Shown piece by piece: positions 26,597 through 35,862 of a stretch of DNA of 64,000 nt. The stretch is from Mucilaginibacter ginsenosidivorans. GTDB lineage: Bacteria; Bacteroidota; Bacteroidia; Sphingobacteriales; Sphingobacteriaceae. Numbering within the stretch: position 1 is the first letter of the stretch; every line of letters begins with the position of its first letter. The translations under genes were made by a program, and so were the position numbers. The stretch covers positions 2,294,001 to 2,358,000 of the forward strand of contig NZ_CP042436.1 of assembly GCF_007971025.1 (NCBI RefSeq), read 5' to 3'. Under the pieces are notes generated by a model. That model did not search any database. It was given only the letters and a program-made list of their open reading frames with translations, and was not told the origin of the DNA.

Positions 26597-27223
26597 TTAA
26601 TTCTTTTTCCTGATCACATAAGTTTTGGCCATTTGGTCGTGCAGGCCCTGGTGGCGGTCGTTCCAGAAAATAAGCAGGTAGCCGATACCGCACAGGATAC
26701 TCGACAATATTTTAGCCAGGTTACGGCCTAAAGCCTTCCGAAAACTTATTCTTCGGCCATCCATATCAACCACCTTTAACTGGCAGATGATCTTGCCAAT
26801 ACTTCCCTGCGCGCGAGTTGCTTCGAAAATGGCGTGATAAAGCATAAAGCTGATCACAAGTACCAGTTTAAATGCAAAGTCGTTGCGGTCATCAAATAAC
26901 ATGTCGGTATGCGCGCCTGTGTAGGCCTCGAAAAAGCCCAAAAAAACGGCGAGCGCGGCGACAACCAGGATTATCACTACATAGTCGATAATATAGGCCA
27001 GCAGCCTCCACCAGAAATTTGCTGCATTGGCGTTCGTTGGCAGGTAAATTCCCTGCAATGTAAAATACTCATGCAGTTCGGGCAGGTTCGAGGCGCTGTT
27101 CCACTCATTTGTCAATGGAGAAAGGACCATTTCGGCGGGCGACAAGCCGCGTTCCATTAATTCGGTGTGTGAGAATGGCCCAACTTGTTCGTTATTCTCG
27201 ATAAGGTAATAATTATTGATCAT
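26597..27223 (-). CDS. RDD-family membrane protein with N-terminal GYF_2-like domain (paralog)
   Basis: This is a 208-aa protein. MINNYYLIENNEQVGPFSHTELMERGLSPAEMV is the GYF_2-like domain and the RDD domain begins WWRLLAYIIDYVVII. A C-terminal KIICQLKVVDMDGRRISFRKALGRN segment matches KIKVCDMEGKRIS of the neighbour. The two genes face each other tail to tail with 35 bp between stops, so they are duplicates in inverted orientation. Upstream and in the same orientation lies a LytTR two-component pair. Confidence 0.87.
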   Translation of the reverse strand: MINNYYLIENNEQVGPFSHTELMERGLSPAEMVLSPLTNEWNSASNLPELHEYFTLQGIYLPTNANAANFWWRLLAYIIDYVVIILVVAALAVFLGFFEAYTGAHTDMLFDDRNDFAFKLVLVISFMLYHAIFEATRAQGSIGKIICQLKVVDMDGRRISFRKALGRNLAKILSSILCGIGYLLIFWNDRHQGLHDQMAKTYVIRKKN

Positions 27224-27286
27224 CCGGTTTAATTGTGATGATGAAAGATAAACATTTCACCAGAGAAAACCAGGCAGGTCAGGGAT

Positions 27287-27982
27287 TTATTTCAATCCCA
27301 AACGTGCACGCAAAGGTTCGCGGTAAGTACTGCCGATGGGGATTTTCGTGCCATTAATAACGAGCTGGTGCACCTCTATCATGGTGATGTGCCTGATTGC
27401 CACAACGAATGATTTATGCACCCGCACAAACTCCGTTGCGGGTACAAGGTCAAAAATATCACCCATGTTCTCGCGGATAAGTATCTGCTTGTCTTTCAGG
27501 AAAACCGTTATGTAATTACCGTCCTTTTCCAGGTACAGGATATCGGCAATACGCACCTGGTAGGTTTGCGAACCGCTTTTAATAAATACGGTTGCCGCGT
27601 CTTCCTTACCTCCGTTGCCGCTTTTCGACTGTAGTAAACCCGCTGCCTTGTTCACCCCGGCCAAAAAACGCTCGAAAGTGATGGGCTTAAGCAGATAATC
27701 AATAGCATTCAGATTGTAGCTTTCCACTGCGTAGGTACTGTAGGCCGTGGTGAATATGACCATGGGCTTTTCAGCCAGGGTTTGGATCAGTTGCAGGCCG
27801 CTGATGTCGGGCATGTTGATGTCGAGGAACACCAGGTCCACCTTTTCGCGGTTCAGGAATTCTATGGCCTTCACCGGCTCGCGGAAGGTGGCCTTAAGTT
27901 CGGTCAAATTGCTTTTCTGGCAATACCGTTCTATCACCTCCAGTGCCCTGGGTTCATCGTCGATTGCTATGCAGGTTATCAT
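27287..27982 (-). CDS. LytTR-family response regulator (second pair)
   Basis: This is a 231-aa protein with a receiver domain (acidic pair D8/D9, phospho-acceptor D54 in LVFLDINMPD, K99 in YLLKP) and a C-terminal LytTR DNA-binding domain (IADILYLEKDGNYITVFL, VRVHKSFVVAI). Its ATG once overlapped the stop codon of the kinase gene; a 137-bp insertion now separates the genes (see 28004-28107). Confidence 0.93.
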   Translation of the reverse strand: MITCIAIDDEPRALEVIERYCQKSNLTELKATFREPVKAIEFLNREKVDLVFLDINMPDISGLQLIQTLAEKPMVIFTTAYSTYAVESYNLNAIDYLLKPITFERFLAGVNKAAGLLQSKSGNGGKEDAATVFIKSGSQTYQVRIADILYLEKDGNYITVFLKDKQILIRENMGDIFDLVPATEFVRVHKSFVVAIRHITMIEVHQLVINGTKIPIGSTYREPLRARLGLK

Positions 27983-28003
27983 TCCAGGTCAATTTTAAGA
28001 GTG

Positions 28004-28107
28004 GCCTCACCAAAGTCGTCTCCAAAGGAGTGGATTTTGGATGCCTGGTTGAAAAATGGCGGCTGTTTAATACACCCCTCTCCTTTGGAGAGGGGCAGGG
28101 GTGAGGC
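28004..28107. mobile_element. MITE-like insertion between histidine kinase and response regulator
   Basis: The element has terminal inverted repeats GCCTCACC (28004-28011) and GGTGAGGC (28100-28107) and an internal hairpin CCTCTCC-TTT-GGAGAGG. It is flanked by 23-bp direct copies at 27978-28000 and 28115-28137 that differ at two positions. Both copies still encode the kinase C-terminus LKIDLE-stop. The duplicated DNA shows that kinase stop and regulator start originally overlapped (ATGA). Confidence 0.7.
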
Positions 28108-28115
28108 AAAGTACA

Positions 28116-29297
28116 TCATTCCAAATCAATTTTAAGATCAATCAAAAACCGGCCATCAGTATTTTTTATCTCAAGGCTGTGCTTACCCGGATAAACCAGT
28201 TCCAGTCTTCGCCTTACGTTTTCGAGCCCGATACCACTTTTTTCGTCCATTTTTTTCACCTCATACATTGCATTCGCGCAGGTGAATTCGAGTTGATTCG
28301 CTGTAACCCCAATAGAAACATCAATTTCAGAGGTATTACCGATCAATACCCCATGTTTAAACGCATTTTCGACGAAGGGGATGAATAGCATCGGCGCAAT
28401 TAAAACACCCTCTGTTTGATCGGGATAGTTGAATACAACCCTCACCTCGTCATCAGCATAACGCAATTTATTAAGCAGGATACAATTTTCAAGATATTCG
28501 ATCTCTTTTTTCAGCGGGACGCTTTCTTCGTTGCTTTCGTATATCATGTAGCGCATCATACCCGAAAGTTTTGATATACCGTCGGCAAGATCGTCGTTTC
28601 CTTTGCCCTGCGCCATAGAAAAAAGATTGTTCAGCGTGTTGAAAAGAAAGTGCGGGTTTACCTGCGATTTGAGAAATTTCACCTCGGTATCCAGCTGAAC
28701 CGCCGCCAACTCCGAGCGCATCTTTTCGGCCTTTGACCATTCTTTCAAAAAGAAATAGGCTATGGAAAGGCCAAATACGATAATAAAAATAAACAATATC
28801 GTATTGGATAAACCGCTGCGGGCAAATACAAGAGTATCATTTCGAAAAACAAGGTCTTTTTTTACACCGGGAAGGCTGGGAGGCGACCAGTTATTCCGGT
28901 CGTCCATTTTAAAAGTACGCATAAATGGCTGATCATTTTTCGGTGCCGAAAGCGATTCACCAATGTAATAATTCGCCGCGAAGATGGCGGCAAAATAAGC
29001 TGCGGGTATAGCCACCCTGATCAATATATTTTTGAAGTGCAGCGCCTTTTTAAATAACAAAAGGATATTACCATAGAACAGCAGGGCAAGAAAACCGAGC
29101 GTGATAAAAAGGTACGGCGATAACGTGTGCCTGACATCCCTTATCAGCACAGGATCCTTTTTTACAGCACCTTCGGCATGGTCGACACGAATGGTTATGT
29201 GCGCTTCCGTCAGCGATAGCAGTGTATAAAAAACGCCAACCCAGAACGCGATATGAAGCACGATCTCTATCCAGTCTTTCTTCCTGATCTTAAGCAT
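28116..29297 (-). CDS. Sensor histidine kinase of the LytS/His_kinase type (second pair)
   Basis: This is a 393-aa membrane kinase with about four membrane segments (11-30, 62-82, 94-112, 165-184) and a roughly 50-residue loop between the third and fourth. The phosphorylation motif is NPHFLFNTLNNLFSM with H216. The ATPase domain has FIPFVENAFKHG (N box) and SGIGLENVRRRLEL (G box). It is the upstream partner of the LytTR regulator at 27287-27982. Confidence 0.93.
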   Translation of the reverse strand: MLKIRKKDWIEIVLHIAFWVGVFYTLLSLTEAHITIRVDHAEGAVKKDPVLIRDVRHTLSPYLFITLGFLALLFYGNILLLFKKALHFKNILIRVAIPAAYFAAIFAANYYIGESLSAPKNDQPFMRTFKMDDRNNWSPPSLPGVKKDLVFRNDTLVFARSGLSNTILFIFIIVFGLSIAYFFLKEWSKAEKMRSELAAVQLDTEVKFLKSQVNPHFLFNTLNNLFSMAQGKGNDDLADGISKLSGMMRYMIYESNEESVPLKKEIEYLENCILLNKLRYADDEVRVVFNYPDQTEGVLIAPMLFIPFVENAFKHGVLIGNTSEIDVSIGVTANQLEFTCANAMYEVKKMDEKSGIGLENVRRRLELVYPGKHSLEIKNTDGRFLIDLKIDLE

Positions 29298-29648
29298 ATC
29301 AACAAAGATAAAATTGTGTCAATGGCATCAAAAAATAATGTTACTAACCCGGTAAATAGTTAGGCGAATGGAAGTTTTTTGAGATTTGGAGCGATTTGTT
29401 ATGTGCGGTCAACTTGTCACGCCCCCAGTTGGCTAACACCTAAAAAATGATTCTTTATTACAGGGATAACAACCCTCTTTACCGCTCGCGGTAGAGAGGG
29501 TCGACGAGTGAAACGATGTCGGGGTGAGTCAACTAATCCCTTCACCAAATACCAAATATCTCCCTTTCATAAACATCAAAATGCTGTTCATACCAAAGTT
29601 TTTATGGAATGAATTAAGGGAAATACTATTGCTTAAAATTATTACGAT
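29298..29648. other. 351-bp gap containing a 60-bp dispersed repeat (29471-29530)
   Basis: Positions 29471-29530 (AACCCTCTTTACCGCTCGC ... GATGTCGGGGTGAGTC) recur in inverted orientation at 55913-55970. The internal stem CCCTCTTTACCGC/GCGGTAGAGAGGG forms a hairpin. Otherwise nothing is recognised. TACTATTG about 20 bp before the GLPGLI start is a weak -7 candidate. Confidence 0.55.
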
Positions 29649-30545
29649 ATGAAAAGACTACTGTTACTGACAACCCTGTTATTAATGGTTTTTATTTCTG
29701 CTGAAGCTCAGAACCCCGATACGGCGCGGTTGATGGTACATTACAAGTTTTCGTGGGTAAGGGACACCGCAAACCGGGAGCATCCCTATACAGAAAACAT
29801 GGTATTATATGTGGGCCAAAGCGCGGGCGCTTACAGGAGCTATGATGGAGTAGTATATAAGGCACAATTTAAAAAAGCCTTTGCCGAAGCGGTTGCAGCC
29901 AGCCCGGATGGGCACCCTATGATAAACAGAAGGGGAGTAGGCTCGAATGTTGAATATTACCAGTACCCCAATCAGCAAAAATTACTGACCAAAGATCAGC
30001 TGATGGCCAACAGTTATGCGATAGAAGGGCCGCTTCCTGCAATAGCCTGGAAAACTACCGGTGATACCGCAACTTTTGGGGGCCTGCATTGCCAGAAAGC
30101 CACAGGTCATTTTAAGGGCAGGGATTACAGCGCATGGTTTTGCCCCGATCTGCCCGTACGTACCGGACCCTGGAAACTGAATGGCTTGCCCGGTGTGATC
30201 GTAGATGCGCGTGATGCAAAAAACGAAGTGGTATTTCAGTTTGATGGCGTGGAAAAAACAGTCGCTACATCACCGGGGAATGGGCCGGCGGTTGACAAAA
30301 AAGACCTGCCCCCGATATTACGTGACTTGGATGACGACATGAATTTGATAGCGCCACCGCTTGGTTCGATCAAAACCACGCAAAAGGATTTTGACAAATT
30401 GCAGGAAGCCATGAGAAAAAATCCTAACGGCGTTGTACAGGCGGTAAACGCAGGCAATGGTCCTAAAATGGATCACGTAAAAATGGGCCCTCCGCTTAAA
30501 GGTCCTGTGATCAATAATCCAATGGAATTACCTGAAAAAAAATAA
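29649..30545 (+). CDS. GLPGLI-family secreted protein (copy 1)
   Basis: This is a 298-aa protein with a signal peptide (cleavage near AEA-QN, residue 20). The GLPGLI family is named after the motif seen here as NGLPGVIVDA (about 178-187). Two cysteines at about 148 (LHCQKA) and 165 (WFCPDLP) are kept in all three copies. GLPGLI proteins are exported Bacteroidota proteins of unknown function, often next to TonB-receptor-like barrels, as here. First gene of a four-gene plus-strand cluster, followed after 25 bp by copy 2. Confidence 0.9.
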   Translation: MKRLLLLTTLLLMVFISAEAQNPDTARLMVHYKFSWVRDTANREHPYTENMVLYVGQSAGAYRSYDGVVYKAQFKKAFAEAVAASPDGHPMINRRGVGSNVEYYQYPNQQKLLTKDQLMANSYAIEGPLPAIAWKTTGDTATFGGLHCQKATGHFKGRDYSAWFCPDLPVRTGPWKLNGLPGVIVDARDAKNEVVFQFDGVEKTVATSPGNGPAVDKKDLPPILRDLDDDMNLIAPPLGSIKTTQKDFDKLQEAMRKNPNGVVQAVNAGNGPKMDHVKMGPPLKGPVINNPMELPEKK

Positions 30546-30570
30546 ACCGAAGAATAGTAATAAACTAATC

Positions 30571-31488
30571 ATGATCATGAAAAGACAATTAATAATTATT
30601 GCAGCGTTGGTTTTGCCCGTTTTTGCTGCTTCCGCGCAAATGCCCGACACCGCCCAGGTACTGGTGCACTACAAATTTACCCATGTGCGCGATACTACTA
30701 ACCGCGCCAATCCCTACACCGAGAATATGGCCCTTTTTGTAGGAAAGAACACCAGCAGCTACAAAAGCTACGACAGGCAGTTGGAAAACCAGCTATTCAA
30801 AAAACAAATGGAAGAGCAAATGCATAATTCTGCCGATGGCAATATCAGGATCAACCGTAAGAACACCGGATCGGGTACCGAGTACTTCCAGTTTCCGGGC
30901 GATAATAAATTTGTTCGTAAAGAGCCCCTGTTGGTGAACACTTACATCATAGATGATGCGATGCCTGCTATAGACTGGCACATCAGCAATGATACGGCAA
31001 GCTTCGGCGAGTTACATTGCCAGAAGGCCACCTGTCATTTTAAAGGGCGAGATTACACGGCATGGTTTTGCCCCGACTTGCCGGTGCACGTCGGTCCGTG
31101 GAAGCTGAACGGGCTGCCGGGCGTTATTGTGGAGGCTTATGATGCAAAGAAGGACGTGGTTTTTAAATTCGACAGGGTGGAGAAGGCCCTGCCCGTGGCG
31201 CCAAAACCTAAACAACAGGCCGACGACCACCCGGGCATGGTGATGGTGACAATAGGCGGCGGCGATTCGGACACCGACCCCAACATCATCCAGGTGCCGG
31301 CTAAGGGTATTAAAACCACCGATAAAGAATTTGAAAAACTGCGGGATGCGATGCGCAAGAACCCGGACGCCTTTGTGCAATCGATGCTGGCGAGTATGCC
31401 AAATAACGGCGGACCAAAGCCCGATATCAGGATAAAGGTAGGACCCCAGCCGGTGATCAATAACCCAATCGAGCTGCCAGGGAAATAA
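30571..31488 (+). CDS. GLPGLI-family secreted protein (copy 2)
   Basis: This is a 305-aa paralog of the preceding gene with the same layout: signal peptide ending near ASAQ, VHYKFTHVRDTTNRANPYTENM near residue 30, cysteines in LHCQKATCHFKGRDY and WFCPDLP, NGLPGVIVEAYDAK, and the C-terminal INNPIELP. A second in-frame ATG two codons downstream (MKRQLIII) may be the real start. It is closer to copy 3 than to copy 1, so duplication probably happened twice. Confidence 0.9.
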   Translation: MIMKRQLIIIAALVLPVFAASAQMPDTAQVLVHYKFTHVRDTTNRANPYTENMALFVGKNTSSYKSYDRQLENQLFKKQMEEQMHNSADGNIRINRKNTGSGTEYFQFPGDNKFVRKEPLLVNTYIIDDAMPAIDWHISNDTASFGELHCQKATCHFKGRDYTAWFCPDLPVHVGPWKLNGLPGVIVEAYDAKKDVVFKFDRVEKALPVAPKPKQQADDHPGMVMVTIGGGDSDTDPNIIQVPAKGIKTTDKEFEKLRDAMRKNPDAFVQSMLASMPNNGGPKPDIRIKVGPQPVINNPIELPGK

Positions 31489-31513
31489 ACGGGTTTGAAA
31501 ATACCGCAAAGTG

Positions 31514-32410
31514 ATGAACAGATATTTAGCTATGTGGATTCTGCTGGCCGCGCCGCTACAGGCGGCGCTGGCGCAAAAGCCGGATACGGCACAAATACTG
31601 GTGCATTATAAGTTCAGTTATGTGCGTGATACCAATAACCGCGCGCACCCCTATACCGAAAATATGGTTTTATTTGTGGGGAAGGCCTTGGGTAGTTATA
31701 AGAGCTACGACCGCCAGTTGCAAAACGATCTGTTTCGGAGGCAATTCCAGGAGCAATTGCTCAACTCTGCAGACGGTAATATCAGGCTTGATCGTAAAAT
31801 GACGGGCTCAGGCACTGAATACTCCCAGTTTATTAATAACAGGGAACTGGTGCGCAGGGAAGTTATTGGCAACGATGCATATATCATCGGCGAGGCGCTG
31901 CCGGTCATAAACTGGCACATCAGTGGCGATAAGGCGAACTTTGGTGAGCTCCGCTGCCAGAAGGCAACCTGCCATTTTAAAGGGCGGGATTACACGGCAT
32001 GGTTTTGCCCCGATCTGCCGGTGCACGTCGGACCCTGGAAGCTGAATGGGTTGCCGGGCGTCATCGTTGAGGCGTATGATTCAAAAAAGGAAGTGGTTTT
32101 CAAGTTCGACCGGGTGGAAAAGGCCGTATTGGGAGCGCGTAAGCCGATAAAAGACCGCCACGGCAGGATAATCGCACCCCCTGGGGATGACGGGGACGAC
32201 ACTGATCCGAATATCATCCAGGTACCAACCAAAGGTATCAAAACCACGAATAAAGAATTTGAAAAGCTGCAGGCGGTAATGCGCAGGGACCCAAATGCTT
32301 TTGCACAGGCCATGACCGGCGGCAAGGGCAGCGACGGACCGAAATTAGACAGGAAAGCAGGTCCTGGCATCCTGATAAATAACCCCATAGAATTACCGGA
32401 AAAGAGATGA
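31514..32410 (+). CDS. GLPGLI-family secreted protein (copy 3)
   Basis: This is a 298-aa protein, third in the tandem series, with signal peptide (ending near ALAQ), VRDTNNRAHPYTENMVLF, the two conserved cysteines, NGLPGVIVEAYDSK and the end INNPIELPEKR. The ATG at 31514 is preferred over the GTG directly before it. The stop overlaps the ATG of the barrel gene by 4 bp (ATGA), which ties this copy tightly to the outer-membrane protein. Confidence 0.9.
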   Translation: MNRYLAMWILLAAPLQAALAQKPDTAQILVHYKFSYVRDTNNRAHPYTENMVLFVGKALGSYKSYDRQLQNDLFRRQFQEQLLNSADGNIRLDRKMTGSGTEYSQFINNRELVRREVIGNDAYIIGEALPVINWHISGDKANFGELRCQKATCHFKGRDYTAWFCPDLPVHVGPWKLNGLPGVIVEAYDSKKEVVFKFDRVEKAVLGARKPIKDRHGRIIAPPGDDGDDTDPNIIQVPTKGIKTTNKEFEKLQAVMRRDPNAFAQAMTGGKGSDGPKLDRKAGPGILINNPIELPEKR

Positions 32411-35082
32411 TGCGATTTATGCGATCTATACTATTGCTGCTATGCGGCTTGCTGTTTTCTGCGCTTTGTTTTGCGCAGGGAAGCGTTCATGGAACGGTTA
32501 AGGACAGTACCGGGAAAGCCGTACCCTTTGCCACTGTTACCCTGAAGAACAGGGTTAGCAGTGCTATTGTGGCTTATAGCACAACAACCAGCGATGGAAC
32601 TTATAATCTGCCGGTGCCATCGGGCGCGAGCCCCGATAGCCTGTTGGTTGAAGTTCGCAGTATAGCCTACAAGATACAGGCGAAAGCTGCCACACTGGCA
32701 AAGCCGGTCGATTTTGTATTGCAGGCCTCCGTAAACCAATTGCAGGCGGTGGTCATCAAAAGCAATCGGCCGGTGCTGAAGATAAATGGTGACACAACGA
32801 GTTATAAAGTATCCGATTTCAGCAGTCCGCAGGATCGTGTAATAGGTGATGTCATCAAAAAACTGCCCGGAATTACAGTGTCCGGCGACGGTACAATTCT
32901 CTACAACAATAAACCCATATCCAACCTTTATATCAACGGCGATAATTTGCTCGACGACAAATACAATATCGCCACCAATACCATACCCAACGGGGCAGTG
33001 AACAAGGTGCAGGTAATACAGAACGATCAGCCGATTAAAATGCTCCAAAACAAGGTAATGAGCGACGATGTGGCCCTGAACCTGGATATTAAAAAAGATG
33101 CCAGGCTGCACCTGCTGGGGCAGGAAAGCATTGGCGCAGGTCTACCCGGTAATTACGATGTTAACCTGAACGCGATGATGTTCAAGGATAAGTATAAGGC
33201 GGTAAACTACCTGCAGGGAAACAATACCGGCGACGATGTTCAGCAAAACCTGGTATCGCACAACTTTTCAGATTACCAGCAGCGCATTGATAATGCTATC
33301 CCCCCGGCAATGCTTTCATTAGGCACAGTTAATGATCCCAACCTGGAACGAAACCGGTATCTTTTCGACCAGTCGGGTATTATCAACCTTAATAATCTTG
33401 TAAACCTTAAAAAAAGTGTGCAGTTCAAGGCCAACTTTTACTACCTGCACGATACCCAAAAACAGGATTACAGCCAGCAAACGACGGTTTACCTGCCCGG
33501 CGATACCGTACACTATTCCGAAATGCAGCACAATAAATTCAGGCCGGATATCCTGCACGGGCAGCTCACTATGAAGGTGAACCAGGATAAATACTACCTG
33601 AACAACGCGCTGCTTGTCGACTATGCGCATCAGAACAGCTATTCGATGCTGAACACCAACGGTACGCCTTTGAACCAGGTGTTGCACGATAACCCGCTGA
33701 ATTTTTCGAACGAATTCAGCCTGCTGAGGACATCGAAATCGAATAATATCATCGAGACCTATTCTTACATCAGCCATTCATCAGAGCCTGAGAACAGGGC
33801 CATCACCCCGGGTTATAATGCTGCCGTGTTCAACGGTGGTACGGCATATAATCAACTGCTTCAAAATGCCAATATCCCGGCATGGTACACCAATAATTAT
33901 TTGTCGTACAAAATACCGGGCAACTTCGTAACACAAAGTATAAAGGCGGGTTTCAGTTTGCAATCGCAAACATTGAATTCGGCGCTAACAGCGGTGCAGG
34001 CTAACAACGCAACCAATTTGGTCTCCGATAGCGCCGTTAACCATTTGAACTGGAACAGGAAAAAGATATACGGCGAACTGGCCTGGGATTTACCCGGAGA
34101 TATCTTTAAGGCCAACCTGACGCTGCCGTTCAGTTATCAGCAGATCGGTTACAGCGATAGCCTGTATCACCTCGATAAGAGTCTTTCAAAACTTTATTTC
34201 AGCCCGCAATTCAGAATGAAATACCAGGTAAGCACGGAAAATTTTTTTACTTTACAATATAACTACCGCAACCAGATTGGCAGCATCGAAGATGTTTACA
34301 ATGGATATATCCTGAAGGATTACCGCACCCTTTACGCCAACAATGCCGACCTGACCGAGCTGAAAAATCAGCTTGTGGGCATTGGCTTCAATTACCGGAA
34401 GGCACTTACGCTGTTTTTCTTTAGTGTGAACGCCTTGTACAATCATGTCGACGCCAATAATATCGCCTCAAGCGTTATAACCAGCAACCTTCAGCAGCGC
34501 ATTGTGCTGCCTTTCCAAAACAGCACCAATTCGTGGACGCTAAGCAGCACGGTAAGTAAGTATTCCTTTGTGCTGCACACAACTTTCGGCGCGGGTGTGC
34601 AATGGCAGTCGGCCAGTTCTAACCAGGTACAGAACAACACTTTATTGCCGTTCAAAACTAAATCGACAACTTTAAACTTCAGCGCCGAGACTAAAGTGAG
34701 CGAAAAGATCAATTTCAGCTATAAGGCTACCGCGAGCGAAACCGGCAGTCATTCGGTAAACGACGCATCGGCTTTCAATATCAAACAGTTGCTGCAGCAG
34801 GTTGAATTCAACTATGATCCTTCGGACGATCTGCTGTTCAAGCTTTCAGGCGAGCATTATTTTACCCGCCAGCAGGGCAATGCCGACCTGAAATATTTCT
34901 TTGCAGATGCATCCGCCCGCTACCGCATCAAAAAATGGAAAACCGACCTGGAACTAAGCGCTGTTAATTTTCTGAATGTGAAAACTTATAACGCATTATA
35001 CCTGTCGGCCAATACATTAACGGCGAGTTCATACACGCTTCCGGGAAGGATAGTGCTGCTAAAAATGATGTTTAATCTATGA
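32407..35082 (+). CDS. TonB-dependent-receptor-like outer-membrane beta-barrel protein
   Basis: This is an 891-aa protein. The signal peptide (to about residue 23, CFAQ) is followed by a carboxypeptidase-regulatory-like domain (GSVHGTVKDSTGKAVPFATVTLKN, 25-110), a plug-like region (VIGDVIKKLPGITVSGDGTILYNNKPISNLYINGDNLL, about 145-185) and a long barrel of alternating aromatic strands. No TonB box is obvious. In GLPGLI loci this barrel is the usual partner. It may be a receptor/export partner of the GLPGLI proteins; the substrate is unknown. Confidence 0.88.
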   Translation: MMRFMRSILLLLCGLLFSALCFAQGSVHGTVKDSTGKAVPFATVTLKNRVSSAIVAYSTTTSDGTYNLPVPSGASPDSLLVEVRSIAYKIQAKAATLAKPVDFVLQASVNQLQAVVIKSNRPVLKINGDTTSYKVSDFSSPQDRVIGDVIKKLPGITVSGDGTILYNNKPISNLYINGDNLLDDKYNIATNTIPNGAVNKVQVIQNDQPIKMLQNKVMSDDVALNLDIKKDARLHLLGQESIGAGLPGNYDVNLNAMMFKDKYKAVNYLQGNNTGDDVQQNLVSHNFSDYQQRIDNAIPPAMLSLGTVNDPNLERNRYLFDQSGIINLNNLVNLKKSVQFKANFYYLHDTQKQDYSQQTTVYLPGDTVHYSEMQHNKFRPDILHGQLTMKVNQDKYYLNNALLVDYAHQNSYSMLNTNGTPLNQVLHDNPLNFSNEFSLLRTSKSNNIIETYSYISHSSEPENRAITPGYNAAVFNGGTAYNQLLQNANIPAWYTNNYLSYKIPGNFVTQSIKAGFSLQSQTLNSALTAVQANNATNLVSDSAVNHLNWNRKKIYGELAWDLPGDIFKANLTLPFSYQQIGYSDSLYHLDKSLSKLYFSPQFRMKYQVSTENFFTLQYNYRNQIGSIEDVYNGYILKDYRTLYANNADLTELKNQLVGIGFNYRKALTLFFFSVNALYNHVDANNIASSVITSNLQQRIVLPFQNSTNSWTLSSTVSKYSFVLHTTFGAGVQWQSASSNQVQNNTLLPFKTKSTTLNFSAETKVSEKINFSYKATASETGSHSVNDASAFNIKQLLQQVEFNYDPSDDLLFKLSGEHYFTRQQGNADLKYFFADASARYRIKKWKTDLELSAVNFLNVKTYNALYLSANTLTASSYTLPGRIVLLKMMFNL

Positions 35083-35132
35083 TTGGTTTGATTTAGAATT
35101 TCTTTTTTATTTTTAGGGTGTAAATCAGCACC

Positions 35133-35798
35133 ATGAAAGATAAACCGGCTGCGCCTGCAGAAGATCCGAAACCACACCATAAGAAAGATAAACCCGAAGT
35201 TTATGTGCTCCGTGATATCAAAGAATACCTGGGCGAATCGGTATTGATCATATTCAGCGTGCTGCTGGCTTTATTCCTTACAGAATATTTTAACGGCTTG
35301 CACGAAAAGAATGAAACGAAGGAGTTGCTGAAAAATATTAAAGAGGAACTGATCAAAAACAAGAAGGCCGAAGAAGAACAGTACACCTACCAGAAAATGG
35401 TGCTGAAGAACATCGACTCGGCTTTGAACAATAAGCAGTTTCAGCATCAGATCATTGCGAACGATGAATTTCATTTGAACCTGATCGCCCCGGCTGGTAT
35501 TCAATATCGCGATTTAAGTACAGTTGCATGGGAAGTAGCCAAAAGCAAGGATATAATCAGTAAAGCCGATTTCGGACTAATAACCAAACTGACCGATATT
35601 TATGCGCAGCAGGCGAGGATAGATAAGCTGGAAGATAAAATAGCCGATGTGTTTTTAAGATATGAATCGCGGAGGCCGGAAAATGTACATGCCAGCCTGG
35701 TTCTGATGCGCGATAATTACAAAGGCTGGGCCTTTGACCGCGCTCCATCTCTTATAGCCAAATATGAAGACGCGATAAAAATGATGAGCGGGGATTGA
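35133..35798 (+). CDS. Single-pass membrane protein related to the 307-aa DUF6090-like protein
   Basis: This is a 221-aa protein. Residues 1-30 are Lys/Pro-rich. A membrane helix follows (EYLGESVLIIFSVLLALFLTEYFN, about 34-57) and then a charged helical domain. The helix and its flanking acidic residues match the protein at 21852-22775. It starts 50 bp after the barrel gene and could be the last gene of that unit. Function is unknown. Confidence 0.72.
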   Translation: MKDKPAAPAEDPKPHHKKDKPEVYVLRDIKEYLGESVLIIFSVLLALFLTEYFNGLHEKNETKELLKNIKEELIKNKKAEEEQYTYQKMVLKNIDSALNNKQFQHQIIANDEFHLNLIAPAGIQYRDLSTVAWEVAKSKDIISKADFGLITKLTDIYAQQARIDKLEDKIADVFLRYESRRPENVHASLVLMRDNYKGWAFDRAPSLIAKYEDAIKMMSGD

Positions 35799-35862
35799 GT
35801 TGCTGAGGCCTTAGAGCATTCCAATAATTATATTTCGTAATTTTGCAGAAAAATCTTCCTCT

